Assembly (NCBI GenBank): GCA_904501765.1
Contig: CAJGCM010000112.1
Location: 1-7,212, forward strand
DNA: 7,212 bases
Direction: 5' to 3'
Source of the DNA: an uncultured Clostridia bacterium
GTDB lineage: Bacteria > Bacillota > Clostridia > Oscillospirales > CAG-272
Below are positions 5,440 through 7,212 of this stretch, in pieces; position 1 is the stretch's first letter; the number at the start of each line of letters is the position of its first letter. The position numbers and the translations under genes are program-made. The notes beneath the pieces are model-generated. The model saw only the letters and a program-made list of their open reading frames with translations, ran no database searches and had not been told where the DNA came from.

Positions 5440-5896
5440 GTTTTGCCCATATTTTTCCCCTTTTCTATTTACAAACAGTAAACTTTATACCGACCCTTCC
5501 CTTGCTGAAGATTCAAAAGTAGCTGAAAACGAAGCTATGTGCTATGAATCCGATAAAGATATAACCCTTTATGCTAAATGGAAAATCGGCTACGGTGACG
5601 GAAGCACCATTGACAAGGCAAAGCTTCTTACGGAAAACGGATATTTTTACACTACAGACGGCTCGACAATGTATTTTAAATTCACAGCGACAAAATCTAA
5701 AACTTACACCTTCTCATCCAGTTGTTTGTCAGACGTAGACGCCACTCTGTATTCTTCAAGCCGTGTTGAACTAAGCGAAGATATCTCCTATGGCGACTTT
5801 TATATTTCACATTACCTCTATGCAGGCGAGACAGTTTACTTGAGGGTTATCCCCTTCTCTGGTGGAATATATAGTTGCACAATATCCGTAGAATAA
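5411..5896 (+). pseudogene. truncated secreted/surface protein: end of an InlB-type repeat plus PPC-like domain
   Basis: The frame is open over 161 codons and ends at TAA 5894-5896, but only the part from about 5480 looks like protein. Residues 24-57 (KLYTDPSLAEDS through ITLYAKW) match the second half of an InlB/Listeria-Bacteroides repeat, whose usual end is LYTD...TLYAKW. Residues 58-161 resemble a PPC-type beta-sandwich of extracellular proteins: MYFKFTA, KTYTFSS, DVDATLY, then YLRVIPFSGGIYS. The first half of the repeat, any catalytic domain and the signal peptide are missing. The only upstream start (TTG 5411) lies inside the hairpin at 5374-5439 and has no ribosome binding site; the first in-frame ATG (5537) falls inside the repeat. 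I read it as the 3' remnant of a larger cell-surface gene. No internal stops suggest recent loss. Confidence 0.7.
5457..5482 (+). promoter_or_regulatory. orphan -35-like box, possible remnant of the lost gene's promoter
   Basis: CCCC at 5457 followed by CTATTTACAAA (5465-5475) repeats the upstream layout of the DUF3737 promoter, where CCCC at 4386 is followed by the same 11 bases at 4392-4402. Here no -10 box follows at 17 bp; instead the sequence passes straight into surface-protein coding sequence. This would fit a deletion joining the upstream half of a promoter to the 3' part of its gene, but the match is short. Confidence 0.3.
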
Positions 5897-5936
5897 TCTG
5901 TCTAACTTTTTTATACAGTACAAATCAACCAAGACT

Positions 5937-5964
5937 AAGCGAGCTGCAAAAACGGCTCGCTTTT
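5937..5964 (+). terminator. Rho-independent terminator after the surface-protein remnant
   Basis: AAGCGAGC (5937-5944) pairs perfectly with GCTCGCTT (5955-5962) around a 10-base loop, ending in TTTT. It lies 41 bp after the stop and separates this remnant from the M20 gene. Its intact state is consistent with the remnant having been a real gene. Confidence 0.85.
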
Positions 5965-6006
5965 ATCATAATTCCGCATTTGTATTATTAAAATACCGTT
6001 AAACTA

Positions 6007-6035
6007 TTGTATCACTCGAATTTTTATGTTAGAAT
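6007..6035 (+). promoter_or_regulatory. sigma-A promoter of the M20 amidohydrolase gene
   Basis: TTGTAT (6007-6012) and TAGAAT (6030-6035) are separated by 17 bp. Transcription should start near 6042, giving a leader of about 28 bases with AAGGA at 6058-6062 before the ATG at 6070. Confidence 0.65.
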
Positions 6036-6069
6036 ATAAAAAACGAATTAATCTTTTAAGGATAGAAAA

Positions 6070-7212
6070 ATGGAAAATTTACTTAAAACAGTCGAAGAAT
6101 ATCGTGAACTGATTCTTGAATGTGAGCGCTATATCTGGTGGCACCCTGAAACAGGATACAGAGAGGTTAATACCTCAAAATATATGGAGGATAACTTCAA
6201 AGCTTTAGGTTATAAAGATTTGTTTAAAGCAGGTGATATTCCGGGCTTTTACACGGTTGTTGATACGGGGCGTGATGGTCCTGAGGTTCTTATTCTCGCC
6301 GAGCTTGACTCCCTTATTTGCCCTAATCATAAAGAATCCAATGCGGAAACAGGTTACGTTCATGCCTGCGGACACAATGCCCAATGTGCGGCTATGCTCG
6401 GTATAGCGGCGGCTCTTAAAAAACCTGAGGTGATTAGTGAGCTTTGCGGTAGGGTTCGCCTGGCGGTTGTCCCGGCGGAGGAACTTATAGAAATCGAATA
6501 CCGCCAGGAGCTTATGAAGCGGGGCGTTATCAAATATTTCGGCGGCAAAAGCGAATTTTTACACAGAGGTTATTTTGATGGCGCTGATATAGCATTTATG
6601 GTGCATACCGCGAAGGATTTCCAGGTTTGCCGAGGCTCTGTTGGCTGTATTGCCAAGAAAATCACCTACAAAGGGCGTTCTTCCCACGCAGGCGGCGCCC
6701 CACAAGACGGTATAAACGCCCTTTATGCGGCGGCGCAGGGCTTGAATGCGGCTAATACGCTGCGAGAAACCTTCCCCGACGACGATCACATTCGTTTCCA
6801 CCCGATAGTTACCCACGGTGGCGAGGCTGTAAACGCCATTCCAGAAAAGGTTACAATAGAAAGCTATGTAAGAGGCGCATCCTTTGAAGCAATGATAAGG
6901 GAAAACAAAAAAATCAACCGCGCCCTGACAGGCGCCGCCCTTTCTCTTGGCGCCAACGTTGAAATTATTGACTCGGCGGGATATTCACCTCTTTATAACG
7001 ACGAGGGTATGGTTTCCCTTGCCGCTGAAGCGGCAGCAATCGCACTGCCCGAGATTGAATTCAAAATAATCGATAAAATGAACACAGGCTCCACGGATAT
7101 GGGCGACCTATCCGGGCTTATGCCTACGATACACCCTTATGCAGGCGGTAGCGCAGGTATAGACCACGGGGAGAATTACGCAATCGCCGACCCGGAATCC
7201 GCTTGCGTAAAA
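6070..7212 (+). CDS. M20-family amidohydrolase/peptidase (3' end beyond window)
   Basis: The frame runs 381 codons from ATG 6070 without a stop, so the gene is cut by the window edge; M20 enzymes usually end not far beyond this point. The metal site is visible in order: Asp80 in LAELDSL, Cys100 and His102 in HACGHN (98-103), Glu137 and Glu138 in VVPAEE, His179 in FMVHT and His366 in GIDHGEN. KGRSSHAGGAP (201-211) belongs to the lid/dimerisation domain, and THGGEAVNAIPE (248-259) and TGSTDMGD (339-346) are typical of AbgB-like M20D amidohydrolases. These cytoplasmic, metal-dependent enzymes cleave N-acyl or aminoacyl amide bonds, such as aminobenzoyl-glutamate or N-acyl amino acids; the substrate here is unknown. 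CGHN replaces the commoner CGHD. AAGGA at 6058-6062 supports the start. It has its own promoter and lies behind a terminator, so it is independent of the upstream genes. Confidence 0.9.
   Translation, partial: MENLLKTVEEYRELILECERYIWWHPETGYREVNTSKYMEDNFKALGYKDLFKAGDIPGFYTVVDTGRDGPEVLILAELDSLICPNHKESNAETGYVHACGHNAQCAAMLGIAAALKKPEVISELCGRVRLAVVPAEELIEIEYRQELMKRGVIKYFGGKSEFLHRGYFDGADIAFMVHTAKDFQVCRGSVGCIAKKITYKGRSSHAGGAPQDGINALYAAAQGLNAANTLRETFPDDDHIRFHPIVTHGGEAVNAIPEKVTIESYVRGASFEAMIRENKKINRALTGAALSLGANVEIIDSAGYSPLYNDEGMVSLAAEAAAIALPEIEFKIIDKMNTGSTDMGDLSGLMPTIHPYAGGSAGIDHGENYAIADPESACVK

Noticed and set aside
5428..5481. Short signal-peptide-like frame from ATG 5428 (AAGGAT upstream), 17 codons
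   Set aside because: It stops at TAA 5479-5481, its T-rich codons come from a terminator U-tract, and it is out of frame with the downstream remnant.
1..7212. CRISPR array, transposon ends, tRNA or rRNA genes
   Set aside because: No regular spaced repeats, transposase motifs, tRNA cloverleaf or rRNA signature were seen on either strand.

Overview
The window looks like a chromosomal stretch from a low-to-mid GC member of the Bacillota, probably a gut-type Clostridia. The grounds are purine-rich AGGAGG-type ribosome binding sites, sigma-A promoters of TTGACA/TATAAT type, a Bacillus-like xanthine phosphoribosyltransferase, a DUF3737 protein, a COG2509-type FAD protein and an InlB-repeat remnant. 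The taxonomic call is inference; no rRNA or tRNA marker is present.

Positions 1-255: the last 45 codons of a probable Gfo/Idh/MocA oxidoreductase run in from the left on the + strand. A bidirectional terminator hairpin follows, where this gene converges with the minus-strand cluster.

Positions 256-4186 (minus strand): five tightly packed genes read leftward from one clear promoter at 4253-4281. In transcription order they are a COG2509-like FAD-dependent oxidoreductase, xpt (purine salvage), a FucU-type sugar mutarotase, an SGNH/GDSL esterase-like hydrolase and a TIM-barrel sugar phosphate isomerase/epimerase. The last three, with the Gfo/Idh/MocA tail beyond the terminator, look like a small carbohydrate-processing set (deacylation, anomer interconversion, isomerisation, oxidation). 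How the FAD enzyme and xpt relate to that set is not obvious.

Positions 4187-4478: a divergent intergenic region. It holds two outward-facing promoters that share the same extended -10 box, plus operator-like repeats in the leader of the minus-strand operon.

Positions 4479-5333 (+): a DUF3737 protein, a beta-solenoid with a strikingly regular 19-residue Asn-Cys ladder. A long interrupted hairpin, probably its terminator, follows.

Positions 5411-5964 (+): the C-terminal remnant of a secreted or surface protein (end of an InlB/Listeria-Bacteroides repeat plus a PPC-like beta-sandwich). It has lost its start, but an orphan -35-like box remains upstream and an intact terminator downstream.

Positions 6007-7212 (+): a promoter and the first 381 codons of an M20-family amidohydrolase/peptidase that runs off the right edge.

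No mobile element, CRISPR array or RNA gene was seen. Most of the window is ordinary housekeeping and accessory metabolism. The items most worth a second look are the truncated surface protein with its rearranged upstream region, the DUF3737 ladder, the coupling of FAD enzyme to xpt, and the repeats around the operon leader and the isomerase gene.
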